Shown here: piece after piece, positions 5,671 through 11,992 of the stretch
Position numbering within the stretch: position 1 is the stretch's first letter
How the letters are laid out: each line of letters begins with the position of its first letter
DNA from: JAKAGE01 sp035541415
GTDB lineage: Bacteria; Patescibacteriota; Minisyncoccia; UBA6257; 2-01-FULL-56-20
Direction: 5' to 3'
Assembly: GCA_035541415.1 (NCBI GenBank)
Contig: DATKNI010000020.1
Coordinates: 1-11,992, forward strand
DNA: 11,992 bases
Program-made: the position numbers and the translations under genes
Notes under the pieces: generated by a model
The model's input: only the letters and a program-made list of their open reading frames with translations
The model's database searches: none
What the model was told of the DNA's origin: nothing

Positions 5671-6633
5671 ATGCTGATTGACGAAGTTTCCATTACCATC
5701 CGCGCCGGCCACGGCGGCAAGGGCGCGGTCGCGTTTAATAAAAATTTAATGTCGTTAGGCCCGGTCGGCGGATCGGGCGGCCTTGGCGGCAGCGTAATCG
5801 CCGTCGGCGTTTCCGACCTTTCGGCGCTCGGCCAGTTCCGCTACAAAAAAGATTTCGCCGCCGAAAACGGCCAAGACGGCCGCGGCCAATTCCGCGACGG
5901 CCATACCGGCAAGGATCTTATTTTGAAATTGCCCGTCGGCACCGTCATCCACAACCTCACGACCGGCACCGATATCGAAATCACCAAAGTCGGCGAAGAA
6001 ATCGTGCTCGCGAAAGGCGGCATCGGCGGGAAAGGCAATTTCCAGTTCCGCTCGTCCCGCAATACGTCGCCCACCTTCGCCCAGGATGGACGCCCCGGCG
6101 AAGCATTCGAGCTGCGCCTCGAACTCAAATATATTGCCGACGTCGGATTCGTCGGTTTGCCGAACGTCGGCAAATCAAGTTTGCTCAACAAACTCACGAA
6201 CGCGCACAGCAAGGTTGCCAACTATCACTTCACCACGCTCGAACCGAACCTCGGCGTCTATTATGAACTTATTTTGGCCGACATTCCCGGACTCATCGAA
6301 GGGTCTTCCGCCGGAAAAGGGCTCGGTATAAAATTTTTGCGCCACATCGAACGCACCGGAACGCTTTTCCATTTCATCTCATCGGAATCCGAAGATCCCG
6401 CAGGCGATTATAAAACTATCCGCAAAGAGCTTGGCGCATATAATAAGGCACTCCTCAAAAAACCGGAATATCTTTTTTTGACGAAAATCGATTTGCTCTC
6501 CCCCGCCGAACTCAAGAAAAAAATTGTCGCACTCAAAACGATTAATCCCGACGTTACGCCGATTTCCATACACGAACCAGAAAGCATCAAAATCGTTGAG
6601 AAGATTTTGAATACGATCAAATCGGCGAAGTAG
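5671..6633 (+). CDS. obg: Obg/CgtA-family GTPase, short form
   Basis: A 320-aa GTPase linked in all bacteria to assembly of the large ribosomal subunit. Residues 1-155 form the Gly-rich Obg fold (IRAGHGGKGAVAF, ENGQDGRGQFRDG, KGGIGGKGN). Residues 156-320 form the G domain: G1 GLPNVGKSS (162-170), switch I with HFTTLEPN, G3 DIPGLIEG (204-211), G4 TKID (271-274) and a weak G5 (ISIHEPESI). The LRHIERTGTLFHF stretch after G3 is typical. The C-terminal OCT domain of longer homologues is missing. G4 has Thr in place of the usual Asn, and G5 lacks the common SA dipeptide; both are modest departures. The start is supported by the Obg N-terminus (MLIDEVSITI) and by a -10 box 6 nt before the ATG. Confidence 0.95.
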   Translation: MLIDEVSITIRAGHGGKGAVAFNKNLMSLGPVGGSGGLGGSVIAVGVSDLSALGQFRYKKDFAAENGQDGRGQFRDGHTGKDLILKLPVGTVIHNLTTGTDIEITKVGEEIVLAKGGIGGKGNFQFRSSRNTSPTFAQDGRPGEAFELRLELKYIADVGFVGLPNVGKSSLLNKLTNAHSKVANYHFTTLEPNLGVYYELILADIPGLIEGSSAGKGLGIKFLRHIERTGTLFHFISSESEDPAGDYKTIRKELGAYNKALLKKPEYLFLTKIDLLSPAELKKKIVALKTINPDVTPISIHEPESIKIVEKILNTIKSAK

Positions 6634-6658
6634 GGGTGCTGGATTGGATTTTTGCACC

Positions 6659-6664
6659 TATAAT
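6659..6664 (+). promoter_or_regulatory. -10 box for the zinc-ribbon protein gene
   Basis: A perfect TATAAT, 25 nt after the obg stop, giving a leader of about 60 nt before the ATG at 6734. GGTGC (6635-6639) and GCACC (6654-6658) form a 5-bp inverted repeat just upstream of the -10. This could be an operator, but it is short enough to be chance. The -35 region is poor. Confidence 0.5.
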
Positions 6665-6720
6665 AGTGGACAGGCCTTATCTCATGTGATATCGTTTGCG
6701 GTAGCATTATTTCTACCCCA

Positions 6721-6726
6721 AAGGAG
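6721..6726 (+). promoter_or_regulatory. Shine-Dalgarno site choosing ATG 6734
   Basis: AAGGAG lies 7 nt before the ATG. The frame is open upstream to 6644, but nothing there has a ribosome site, and the promoter at 6659 excludes the earliest starts. Confidence 0.8.
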
Positions 6727-6733
6727 CAAACCG

Positions 6734-7291
6734 ATGGAAACAAGCCAACTGCGGGAATTCATTTCTCGCAGCCTGTCGCACCGAGTAACAAAAATCATCG
6801 ATCGCCCCACGAATGCATGCGAAAACTTTGTCGAAGGATTCGTCCTCGAAACCAATGGCAAAGTGACCAACGAACTGCTGCTCATCCTTTTCCAGCGCTT
6901 CTATACCGGCGCCCGCATAACCCCGATCAGCGAAATCTTCAACTGGATCTCGCGCAAGGACAAACCGACATTACTCATCACCATCACAAACTTGAGCGAC
7001 TCTCCGCATGGTTCAAAACATTTCGGCGGGACGACCGAGAATGGCGCAATCGGTTTCGAAATTACGCAACATCCATCACTCAAACAGTGGCTAGTCGAGC
7101 GGCACGATCCCAATGTGCGAACCTGCCCGATCTGCGGAAATCCCTTGGCCGACCTCAAACAAGAACATCGGGGGAAACCGCTTATCGGATGCATGTCCTG
7201 CAACCAATCGTTTGTTTCATCCGGGGCCGATGGCCGAGGATTTGAATGGATATTCGAAGTCAAACCCTGGTCCCTCATGTCCCACGTCTGA
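6734..7291 (+). CDS. Unknown cytoplasmic protein with C-terminal zinc ribbon
   Basis: A 185-aa protein starting METSQLREFISRSL. Residues 1-125 are a mixed alpha/beta region I do not recognise, with one cysteine (Cys29). Residues 131-156 carry CPIC (Cys131, Cys134) and CMSC (Cys153, Cys156), 18 residues apart, a typical four-cysteine zinc ribbon. There is no signal peptide or membrane segment. A nucleic-acid or protein-binding role is possible for the ribbon but cannot be claimed. The gene is a complete single unit: -10 at 6659, Shine-Dalgarno site at 6721-6726, strong terminator at 7316-7348. It lies between obg and the convergent msrB. It begins ATGGAAACAA, as does the 734 gene, which has the same layout of promoter, ribosome site and terminator. 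Confidence 0.8.
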   Translation: METSQLREFISRSLSHRVTKIIDRPTNACENFVEGFVLETNGKVTNELLLILFQRFYTGARITPISEIFNWISRKDKPTLLITITNLSDSPHGSKHFGGTTENGAIGFEITQHPSLKQWLVERHDPNVRTCPICGNPLADLKQEHRGKPLIGCMSCNQSFVSSGADGRGFEWIFEVKPWSLMSHV

Positions 7292-7315
7292 TCCACGACG
7301 AGCTCCGTCGAACCC

Positions 7316-7348
7316 AAGGCACCTGCCCACCAGGTGCCTTTATTTTTT
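7316..7348 (+). terminator. Intrinsic terminator of the 6734 gene
   Basis: AAGGCACCTG (7316-7325) and CAGGTGCCTT (7331-7340) form a perfect 10-bp stem with a 5-nt loop, followed by a T-rich tract broken by one A (7339-7348). The minus strand lacks a U-tract after the stem, so the convergent msrB gene, whose stop abuts the stem, is not clearly terminated by it. Confidence 0.9.
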
Positions 7349-7711
7349 CTCGAGCTCCAAACAGACGGAGTTGATGCAATACCGCTTGCCGCCTTTTTCT
7401 TGCGGGCCGTCATCAAAAACATGGCCAAGGTGTGCGCCGCAGGTTTTGCAAATCACTTCGGTGCGATGCATGCCGTGGCTCGTGTCGTCGCGCAGTTCCA
7501 CTTTCTCGAGATTTGCCGGCTCGGTGAAACTCGGCCAACCAGTCCCTGAATCAAATTTTGTATCGGAAGAAAAAAGTTCCGTGCCACAAATCGCACATTT
7601 GTACATTCCCTTTTCATGATTATTCCAATACTTGCCGGTGAACGCCGGTTCGGTGCCGCCTTTGCGGGCAATTTCATATAATTCTTTTGAAAGCTCTTCG
7701 TCTTTTTTCAT
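7340..7711 (-). CDS. msrB: Peptide methionine-R-sulfoxide reductase MsrB
   Basis: A 123-aa enzyme that reduces the R isomer of methionine sulfoxide, normally using thioredoxin. The single SelR domain is complete. The zinc-site cysteine pairs are CAIC (Cys39, Cys42) and CKTC (Cys88, Cys91), the substrate region is SGTGWPSF, then comes HLGHVFDDGP, and the catalytic Cys112 lies in RYCINS. The position used by some family members for the resolving cysteine (in GxGWPSF) is Thr here, so regeneration must use another cysteine, such as Cys117, or an external thiol. There is no signal peptide, so it is cytoplasmic. It follows msrA by 46 AT-rich nt and is probably cotranscribed with it. An AT-rich TTATAA stretch in the gap might give a minor internal promoter. 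No Shine-Dalgarno site is visible. Confidence 0.95.
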   Translation of the reverse strand: MKKDEELSKELYEIARKGGTEPAFTGKYWNNHEKGMYKCAICGTELFSSDTKFDSGTGWPSFTEPANLEKVELRDDTSHGMHRTEVICKTCGAHLGHVFDDGPQEKGGKRYCINSVCLELEKK

Positions 7712-7757
7712 GATTTTTTAATATTTTTTATGGCGCACGAATTTTATAACGCCTCTG

Positions 7758-8315
7758 TTATTTTGAATGCGCCTTGAGCAGTTCCGCGAATTTCTCCTGC
7801 AATTTTTCGACCTTGGGCTCGATGATCACTTGGCAGTACGGCGCGGAGCGGTTGTTTTTAAAGTAATTGCGATGATAATCTTCGGCAGGATAAAACGCAT
7901 CGGGCGAGAGCGGTGTTACCTCGGTCACGATCGGCTTGCCGCCGGGATCGCTCGCCGCAAGTTCTTTAATGAATTTTAGAGCTTCGGTTTTTTGCGCAGC
8001 GTTCGTATAAAACACCGCCGAACGATACTGCGTGCCGACGTCATTCCCCTGCCGGTTGAGCGTTGTTGGATCATGGGTGGCGAAAAAAACTGTTAAAAGA
8101 TCATGAAAAGAAATTTGCGCCGGATCAAATTCTATGCGTATCACTTCCGCGTGGCCCGTGGATCCGGTGCACACCTGCTCATAGCTCGGATTTTTCACCG
8201 TGCCGCCCGCATAGCCGGGCATCACGGAAATCACGCCGCGCAGTTCGCTAAAAACGGCTTCCGTGCACCAGAAGCATCCTCCCCCAAAAATTGCAATCTC
8301 GGTTTTTTCGGACAT
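7758..8315 (-). CDS. msrA: Peptide methionine-S-sulfoxide reductase MsrA
   Basis: A 185-aa enzyme that reduces the S isomer of methionine sulfoxide in proteins. The catalytic motif GCFWC is at residues 13-17 (Cys14 nucleophile). Other family marks are GYAGG, PSYEQVCTGSTGHAEV, FATHDPTTLNRQGNDVGTQYRS, AEDYHRNYF, and a late cysteine in APYCQVI that may resolve the disulfide. The length is standard and there is no signal peptide, so it acts in the cytoplasm. The start MSEKTEIAIFGGGCFWC fits the family, and it has a -10 box 6 nt upstream and no Shine-Dalgarno site. It is followed by msrB and lies 41 nt after the DoxX-like gene, whose reading frame it does not overlap. Confidence 0.96.
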   Translation of the reverse strand: MSEKTEIAIFGGGCFWCTEAVFSELRGVISVMPGYAGGTVKNPSYEQVCTGSTGHAEVIRIEFDPAQISFHDLLTVFFATHDPTTLNRQGNDVGTQYRSAVFYTNAAQKTEALKFIKELAASDPGGKPIVTEVTPLSPDAFYPAEDYHRNYFKNNRSAPYCQVIIEPKVEKLQEKFAELLKAHSK

Positions 8316-8321
8316 ACAACA

Positions 8322-8330
8322 AGTCTACCA
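8322..8330 (-). promoter_or_regulatory. Extended -10 promoter of msrA, leaderless
   Basis: TGGTAGACT on the minus strand: TG at 8330-8329, TAGACT at 8327-8322, then 6 nt to the ATG at 8315. It matches TATAAT at four of six positions. No -35 box lies at standard spacing; a TTGCAA is 20 nt away. Confidence 0.45.
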
Positions 8331-8356
8331 CGGACCGTCGCCGCCCTTTGCAACTA

Positions 8357-8923
8357 TTAATTGCCGTGATGAGCGTCGAAAAGCGTTCCGTGTTGCCACG
8401 GCACGCCGAATTCCGGCAACAACCATCGATCGAGACCGATCCAGCCGGCGGTGCGCCACGCAAGAATCAAAAATATTTCCAACAGGAGCAGGAGCGGGTT
8501 CACGCTCAATGCGCCGGCAAAAAGGTAATTGACATTCATGAACGCGCCGAAGAATGACGCGATGCCCGTGAATACGCCGAGGATGAGTGCGGCGCCAACG
8601 GCGAGTTCGCCGAATGAAACGAGATTGGCAAAGAACATCGCGTGCGGGAGCACCACCGCGGAAAGAAACGCCGCGTACCATCCGGCGACGTTTGGATGCG
8701 CGCCGGTCGTCTGCTGAAGCGCGCCGTTCAGAAATCCTTTGAGCGCGGCGCCAGCCTGCGGCCCTGCCCATGCCGGGCTCACAATCTTATCCCACCCGGC
8801 AACCAGCCATTCGTAGCCGACGTACAAACGGACGACAAGCCACAACCATCCCATGCGCGTATCGGCAAAAAGGAAGCGGGCTGCTTTCGGCTCGGGTATT
8901 TCAATGATTGATTTTGATGCCAT
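8357..8923 (-). CDS. DoxX/DoxD-like membrane protein
   Basis: A 188-aa membrane protein with about four helices (roughly 25-44, 84-103, 105-127 and 138-156). The N-terminal helix carries the DoxX-family pattern LVVRLYVGYEWLVAGWDKI followed by SPAWAG. Further family marks are FGELAVGAALILGVFTG and the MNVNYLFAGALSVNP stretch. Family members include the large subunit of thiosulfate:quinone oxidoreductase and redox-associated membrane proteins, but the exact reaction is rarely known. No DoxA-like partner is present. It ends with a soluble tail containing HH. The gene starts 21 nt after the kinase stop and has its own strong extended -10, so it can be transcribed apart from the kinase pair. The gene order with msrA and msrB supports a role in redox stress. 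Confidence 0.85.
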   Translation of the reverse strand: MASKSIIEIPEPKAARFLFADTRMGWLWLVVRLYVGYEWLVAGWDKIVSPAWAGPQAGAALKGFLNGALQQTTGAHPNVAGWYAAFLSAVVLPHAMFFANLVSFGELAVGAALILGVFTGIASFFGAFMNVNYLFAGALSVNPLLLLLEIFLILAWRTAGWIGLDRWLLPEFGVPWQHGTLFDAHHGN

Positions 8924-8931
8924 TACTCTTT

Positions 8932-8940
8932 AGTATAGCA
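8932..8940 (-). promoter_or_regulatory. Extended -10 promoter of the DoxX-like gene
   Basis: TGCTATACT on the minus strand: TG at 8940-8939 and TATACT at 8937-8932, 8 nt before the ATG at 8923. The leader would be zero to two bases. The 11-base word TTTGCTATACT is shared exactly with the nitroreductase promoter at 11657-11647. Confidence 0.65.
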
Positions 8941-8944
8941 AACG

Positions 8945-10579
8945 CTATTGCAACTCCGGGATGCTCACGCGGAACGAACTGCCCTTCCCTTCGCCCGGCG
9001 ATTCGGCCCATAGTTTGCCGCCGTGCGCTTCGGCAATTTTGCGCGCGATATACAGCCCCAAGCCAGTTCCGAGAATTTGCTTTTTGACGCGTTCGTCGCG
9101 GATGAATTCCTCAAAAAGATGTGGCGCAAGATCCGGCGAAAAACCGACGCCGGAATCGGAGACGGCGACCGTCGCCGTCGGCATCTGCCCCGGAGCCGCC
9201 GGCGTTTCCGTGAGGTCGATGTGGACGAAACCGCTCGGCGTATATTTGATGGCGTTGTCCGCCAGATTCTGAATGACTTGCTTGAGCTTTTCCGCGTCGG
9301 CATTCACCGGAACTTCGTGGTCGGGCGCATTGAACTTGAATTCCAATTTCTTGGTTTCCGCGAGGCCTCGCAGGAGCTCAAAAACGTCATTCACGATTTT
9401 CTTGAGATCGACGCGCGCCATCTGGTATTCCATCTTGCCTTCGTCGACCTTGCGCATATCGAGCAGCGTGTTGATGAGGCCGATGAGACTATTCGCCGAT
9501 TCGCCCATCTTCCCTACTGTTTCCTTGATCTTATCCGGCACCGGGCCGTACGACCCTCCAACAATAAGCGTGCCGAATCCTTTGATGGCCGCGAGCGGCG
9601 ATCGGATTTGATGCGACGCGAGCGAAAGCAATTCGCTCTTGAAATGCGAGAGCTCTTCGAGCTGCTCTTTCTGTCCTTCGATCTGCTTGTTCAATCGCTC
9701 AAGTTCTTCGCGCTGTTCAACCTCGCGCCGAACGCTTTGAATGAGCAAAACGCAGAAAATGAGCGTGAGCGTGAAAACGCCGACCCGCAAAAGGAGTTCG
9801 GCGATGCTTTGCGAAATGATGACCTGGAGCAGCGTCGCCACGGCGAGCACGAACGAAAGGATCTCCGTCGAGATGATTTTGGTGTTTAATAAATGGTAGC
9901 GGGAAACTGCGTAGAACGTAAACGCCACAAACGGGAGCAGGAAGATCGCGCCGTAGGGAATAAATTGGGTGTTGTTGAAAAATGCCGGCAAAATGAAATT
10001 GAACGTCATGAGCAGCACGAAGGTGGCCGCCATGCCTCCCATGACGAATGCAAATTGGCGCTTCCGTTCGGCCGCCGCCCTGACGGTTTTCCGGATAAGC
10101 AGGACAACGCCTCCGGCGACCAAAAGCAAAATCAACAAGGCGACGAAAGGAATCGCCGGACCGTTTTGAACCTGCACCAGCGTTCCATTGGGCGACACCT
10201 TGGCAATGCCCGAAAAGACGTACGGCGAAAGCGTGAAGAGCGACGCGATCGCGGTTATGGGCACGAGGCCGTAGGTGAACCATCGCCTGAATGAAAACGT
10301 TTCTTCCGGAAACACGAGCGCAAACTGGAAGAATGAAAACGAATGCCACACGCCGAGGAACAAGACGCACCGCAAAACCCAGAATGAAAGTTCGGGCGTA
10401 TGAACCTGATATTGGATATAATTGACGACGCTCCATAAAACGCTGAAGAGCGCGAAGAGTAAAAATGCTTTGTTCGTGACGCTCTTGCGATTATTAAAAT
10501 AAATAACAAAACCTAAAATTGCGATTGCAGCAACCGCAATGCCGACGGAAACCAGGTTGAGGTTGGTGAGAGAATTCAT
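8945..10579 (-). CDS. Orphan membrane histidine kinase, 7TM-type sensor
   Basis: A 544-aa sensor kinase. Residues 1-225 hold about seven hydrophobic helices like the HisKA_7TM input region, and two more helices follow (about 238-282). A short coiled coil rich in Glu, Gln and Lys spans 285-312. The HisKA dimerisation helix contains ASHQIRSPLAAIKG, with His323 the likely phosphorylation site. The ATPase domain has the N box (NLADNAIKYTP, 438-448), G1 DSGVGF (475-480) and G2 GTGLGLYIARKI (504-515). There is no PAS domain, receiver domain or large extracytoplasmic loop, so the signal is probably sensed in or near the membrane. No response regulator lies in the window. Its ATG overlaps the nitroreductase stop as ATGA, indicating coupled translation with that enzyme. 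Confidence 0.93.
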   Translation of the reverse strand: MNSLTNLNLVSVGIAVAAIAILGFVIYFNNRKSVTNKAFLLFALFSVLWSVVNYIQYQVHTPELSFWVLRCVLFLGVWHSFSFFQFALVFPEETFSFRRWFTYGLVPITAIASLFTLSPYVFSGIAKVSPNGTLVQVQNGPAIPFVALLILLLVAGGVVLLIRKTVRAAAERKRQFAFVMGGMAATFVLLMTFNFILPAFFNNTQFIPYGAIFLLPFVAFTFYAVSRYHLLNTKIISTEILSFVLAVATLLQVIISQSIAELLLRVGVFTLTLIFCVLLIQSVRREVEQREELERLNKQIEGQKEQLEELSHFKSELLSLASHQIRSPLAAIKGFGTLIVGGSYGPVPDKIKETVGKMGESANSLIGLINTLLDMRKVDEGKMEYQMARVDLKKIVNDVFELLRGLAETKKLEFKFNAPDHEVPVNADAEKLKQVIQNLADNAIKYTPSGFVHIDLTETPAAPGQMPTATVAVSDSGVGFSPDLAPHLFEEFIRDERVKKQILGTGLGLYIARKIAEAHGGKLWAESPGEGKGSSFRVSIPELQ

Positions 10580-11640
10580 GTCAGGAAAACGACTTCCGGC
10601 GCCCGTCGTGAACTCCGCGCACTCGGTTCACCATCGTAGCCAATCCGGAAAAGCGCCGGAATGACATTTGATCCGCCGCCGAATATCGAGTGTATTACGC
10701 CATATTCACGCCGTATGAGCTCGTGGTGCCTTTCTTGAAATAGAGCGCCGCCGCCCGTCACGCGCTCGTATAAAAAGTTGACGCCGGTTTGAAGATGAAA
10801 GCTGAGGCCGGCCGCCGTTGCCTTGAGCCATACGCGCTCAATAACTCTGCCGACGGAAAGGAAATCCTTGTCGTTATTGCTGCACATGACGGCGCCGTAC
10901 AAACCGCATGCGGCATATCCTTTCGCGTTCCCCTTTGCAATGCCGCGGGCGGCGCCAAAACGGTTTGCAAATTTCATGAAGTGCCAGCTCCGGAACAACC
11001 GCAGCGCCGCTGCCTGCGGAGGAGCAAGCTCCATGGTTTTCAGGAATAATCCCGACTTCTTTGCTCGCTCCTCGCGTTCGGTCCACACGAGTTCCTCAAA
11101 AAACAGCTGGTGCAACTTCGGGTCGGCGAACATGACTGCTTCGTTCGCGCTTGCCGCAACCGCAAGCTGCTCAATCTGGTTCCGCTCCTCCGTGAATCTG
11201 AGCGTAATACCCGGATTGCCGACTTCGCCCACGGACGCCTGGAGGTCGCGCACCGTCTGTGGATCGATGGCGCGGGTTTCATACGGCTTGCGATTGGTCG
11301 CGCGCTTTGCGATCGCATCAAAAAGCGGCTGCGGTTCTTCATGATTTTCCTGAAACGCCATTTTCGCAACAAGATTCGGCTGGTTGGGATCGGAAAATTC
11401 ATCAATGACGGGATCAAACCCGTAATGGCGGGCGGCAATCGCCATATTTTCAATGAGGGCTCCGTTTGCAAGGATGGTCCCCCGGTTCCGGAAGTTCAGC
11501 ACGGGATGATCCCGCTCCGGAATCATAAAAACGGAAATCACGCCGTTTGAAACTTCAAAACGCCACGGCTGGGAATTGCCTCCCGACGGCGCCAAAACTC
11601 CGGCCTCCAGAATTTTCCGCACGACATCCTGGACGATCAT
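10576..11640 (-). CDS. Nitroreductase-family protein, Acg-like
   Basis: A 354-aa protein of the flavin-binding nitroreductase fold, longer than simple nitroreductases and close to the Acg group in size and motifs. It shows LAPSGGNSQPWRF (17-28), NRGTILANGALIENMAIAA (52-70), the internal RATNRKPY (113-120) that marks the repeated half, SVGRVIERVWLKATAAGLSF (262-281), and a C-terminal RIGY..SRRAPEVV. Acg-type proteins bind FMN but often lack ordinary nitroreductase activity. In Mycobacterium, Acg is in the DosR hypoxia regulon. There is no signal peptide. The start at 11640 is supported by an extended -10 box 6 nt upstream. The gene overlaps the kinase gene by 4 nt. It may also act on quinones or simply store flavin; the substrate cannot be read from the sequence. 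Confidence 0.85.
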   Translation of the reverse strand: MIVQDVVRKILEAGVLAPSGGNSQPWRFEVSNGVISVFMIPERDHPVLNFRNRGTILANGALIENMAIAARHYGFDPVIDEFSDPNQPNLVAKMAFQENHEEPQPLFDAIAKRATNRKPYETRAIDPQTVRDLQASVGEVGNPGITLRFTEERNQIEQLAVAASANEAVMFADPKLHQLFFEELVWTEREERAKKSGLFLKTMELAPPQAAALRLFRSWHFMKFANRFGAARGIAKGNAKGYAACGLYGAVMCSNNDKDFLSVGRVIERVWLKATAAGLSFHLQTGVNFLYERVTGGGALFQERHHELIRREYGVIHSIFGGGSNVIPALFRIGYDGEPSARSSRRAPEVVFLT

Positions 11641-11646
11641 AATTAC

Positions 11647-11655
11647 AGTATAGCA
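11647..11655 (-). promoter_or_regulatory. Extended -10 promoter of the nitroreductase-kinase operon, leaderless
   Basis: TGCTATACT on the minus strand: TG at 11655-11654 and TATACT at 11652-11647, then 6 nt to the ATG at 11640. It sits between the stop of the upstream gene and the ATG. The -35 position is poor, so the TG extension must carry recognition. Confidence 0.65.
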
Positions 11656-11661
11656 AAGGCG

Positions 11662-11992
11662 CTACACCGCGAATCCGATGCGGCGCAAGTATTCCTTGCG
11701 CTCTTCGTCGCGACGGGCAGCAACCTCCGGCATATTCCAATCCGGGTCAAAGATGGAATCCAGATTCACCTCAAGCTTGCCTGTTTTGAGCGGCGCCTTG
11801 GTGGCGATGCGTTTTATCACGTAGGCCGTCGCGACGCCGGCGAGCGTCGCGGCATCGCCGAGCTGGGGCCATGAATACAAGCTTCTCCCGACTTCTGAAA
11901 CGGAATGCAGCATGCGCGCCTGGACGGCGTCGACGCCGGCAATTTTTGTCGCTAATTTCGGCAATTCCTGCGGTGGAAACTTTTGGAACTCC
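11662..11992 (-). CDS. Unknown protein, C-terminal part (cut by window edge)
   Basis: The frame is open to the edge of the window, giving 109 visible residues before a TAG stop. The visible part has a likely amphipathic or weakly hydrophobic helix (DAATLAGVATAYVIKRIA) and a charged C-terminus ending RRDEERKEYLRRIGFAV. There are no cysteines and no motif I recognise. A TTG at 11964 could be a start, but the frame remains open upstream with normal residues, so I treat the N-terminus as outside the window. It lies on the same strand as the nitroreductase, which has its own promoter just after this stop, so the two need not be cotranscribed. Confidence 0.6.
   Translation of the reverse strand, partial: EFQKFPPQELPKLATKIAGVDAVQARMLHSVSEVGRSLYSWPQLGDAATLAGVATAYVIKRIATKAPLKTGKLEVNLDSIFDPDWNMPEVAARRDEERKEYLRRIGFAV

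Noticed and set aside
8941..8953. TTGCAA upstream of the DoxX-like gene as a -35 box
   Set aside because: The spacer to TATACT is only 10 nt. The TG extension explains the promoter better.
9023..9889. Long plus-strand open frame of 288 codons
   Set aside because: It is antisense to the histidine kinase, whose motifs are complete on the minus strand. The plus-strand peptide is rich in Arg, Glu and Asp, typical of a shadow frame.

Overview
The window looks like a piece of chromosome from a small-genome bacterium of the Patescibacteria/CPR type, probably Parcubacteria-like. This is an inference without a database search. It rests on a short Obg GTPase with no C-terminal extension, exported proteins with PKD-like and DUF5666-like modules, an orphan 7TM-type histidine kinase, tight gene packing, and many promoters whose -10 box sits only 6-8 nt before the ATG. 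All three stop codons are used in the normal way. I saw no tRNA, rRNA, CRISPR array, insertion sequence or phage gene. No gene-free stretch exceeds about 150 bases.

Layout. 1-595 (minus): the 5' end of an unknown gene with a structured leader, then a small membrane protein whose true start is the ATG at 559. 734-898 (plus): a 54-aa unknown protein with its own promoter, Shine-Dalgarno site and terminator. 1047-3008 (minus): ccdA followed by a DipZ-type membrane-anchored thioredoxin, 6 nt apart. This is the DipZ architecture split into two genes. 3079-4269 (minus) and 4421-5590 (plus): two divergent exported proteins of unknown role, each with exactly four cysteines. 5671-6633 (plus): obg. 6734-7291 (plus): an unknown zinc-ribbon protein with a Shine-Dalgarno site and terminator. 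7340-11640 (minus): a redox block read in the order Acg-like nitroreductase, histidine kinase (ATGA overlap), DoxX-like membrane protein, msrA, msrB. 11662-11992 (minus): the 3' end of an unknown gene.

How the genes may work together. CcdA would carry electrons across the membrane to the anchored thioredoxin, which could reduce disulfides in exported proteins. The two neighbouring four-cysteine proteins are plausible clients. MsrA and MsrB repair oxidised methionine in the cytoplasm, DoxX-like proteins are tied to membrane redox or thiosulfate/quinone chemistry, and the nitroreductase-kinase pair suggests redox sensing. The shared oxidative-stress theme is inference from gene content.

The clearest structural signal is two styles of translation start. 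Seven genes (the 559 gene, ccdA, the 4421 gene, obg, msrA, doxX, nitroreductase) have -10 boxes that predict leaderless or nearly leaderless mRNAs. The three short unknown genes (starts at 95, 734 and 6734) instead have strong Shine-Dalgarno sites and leaders. I did not find a convincing new defence or mobile system.
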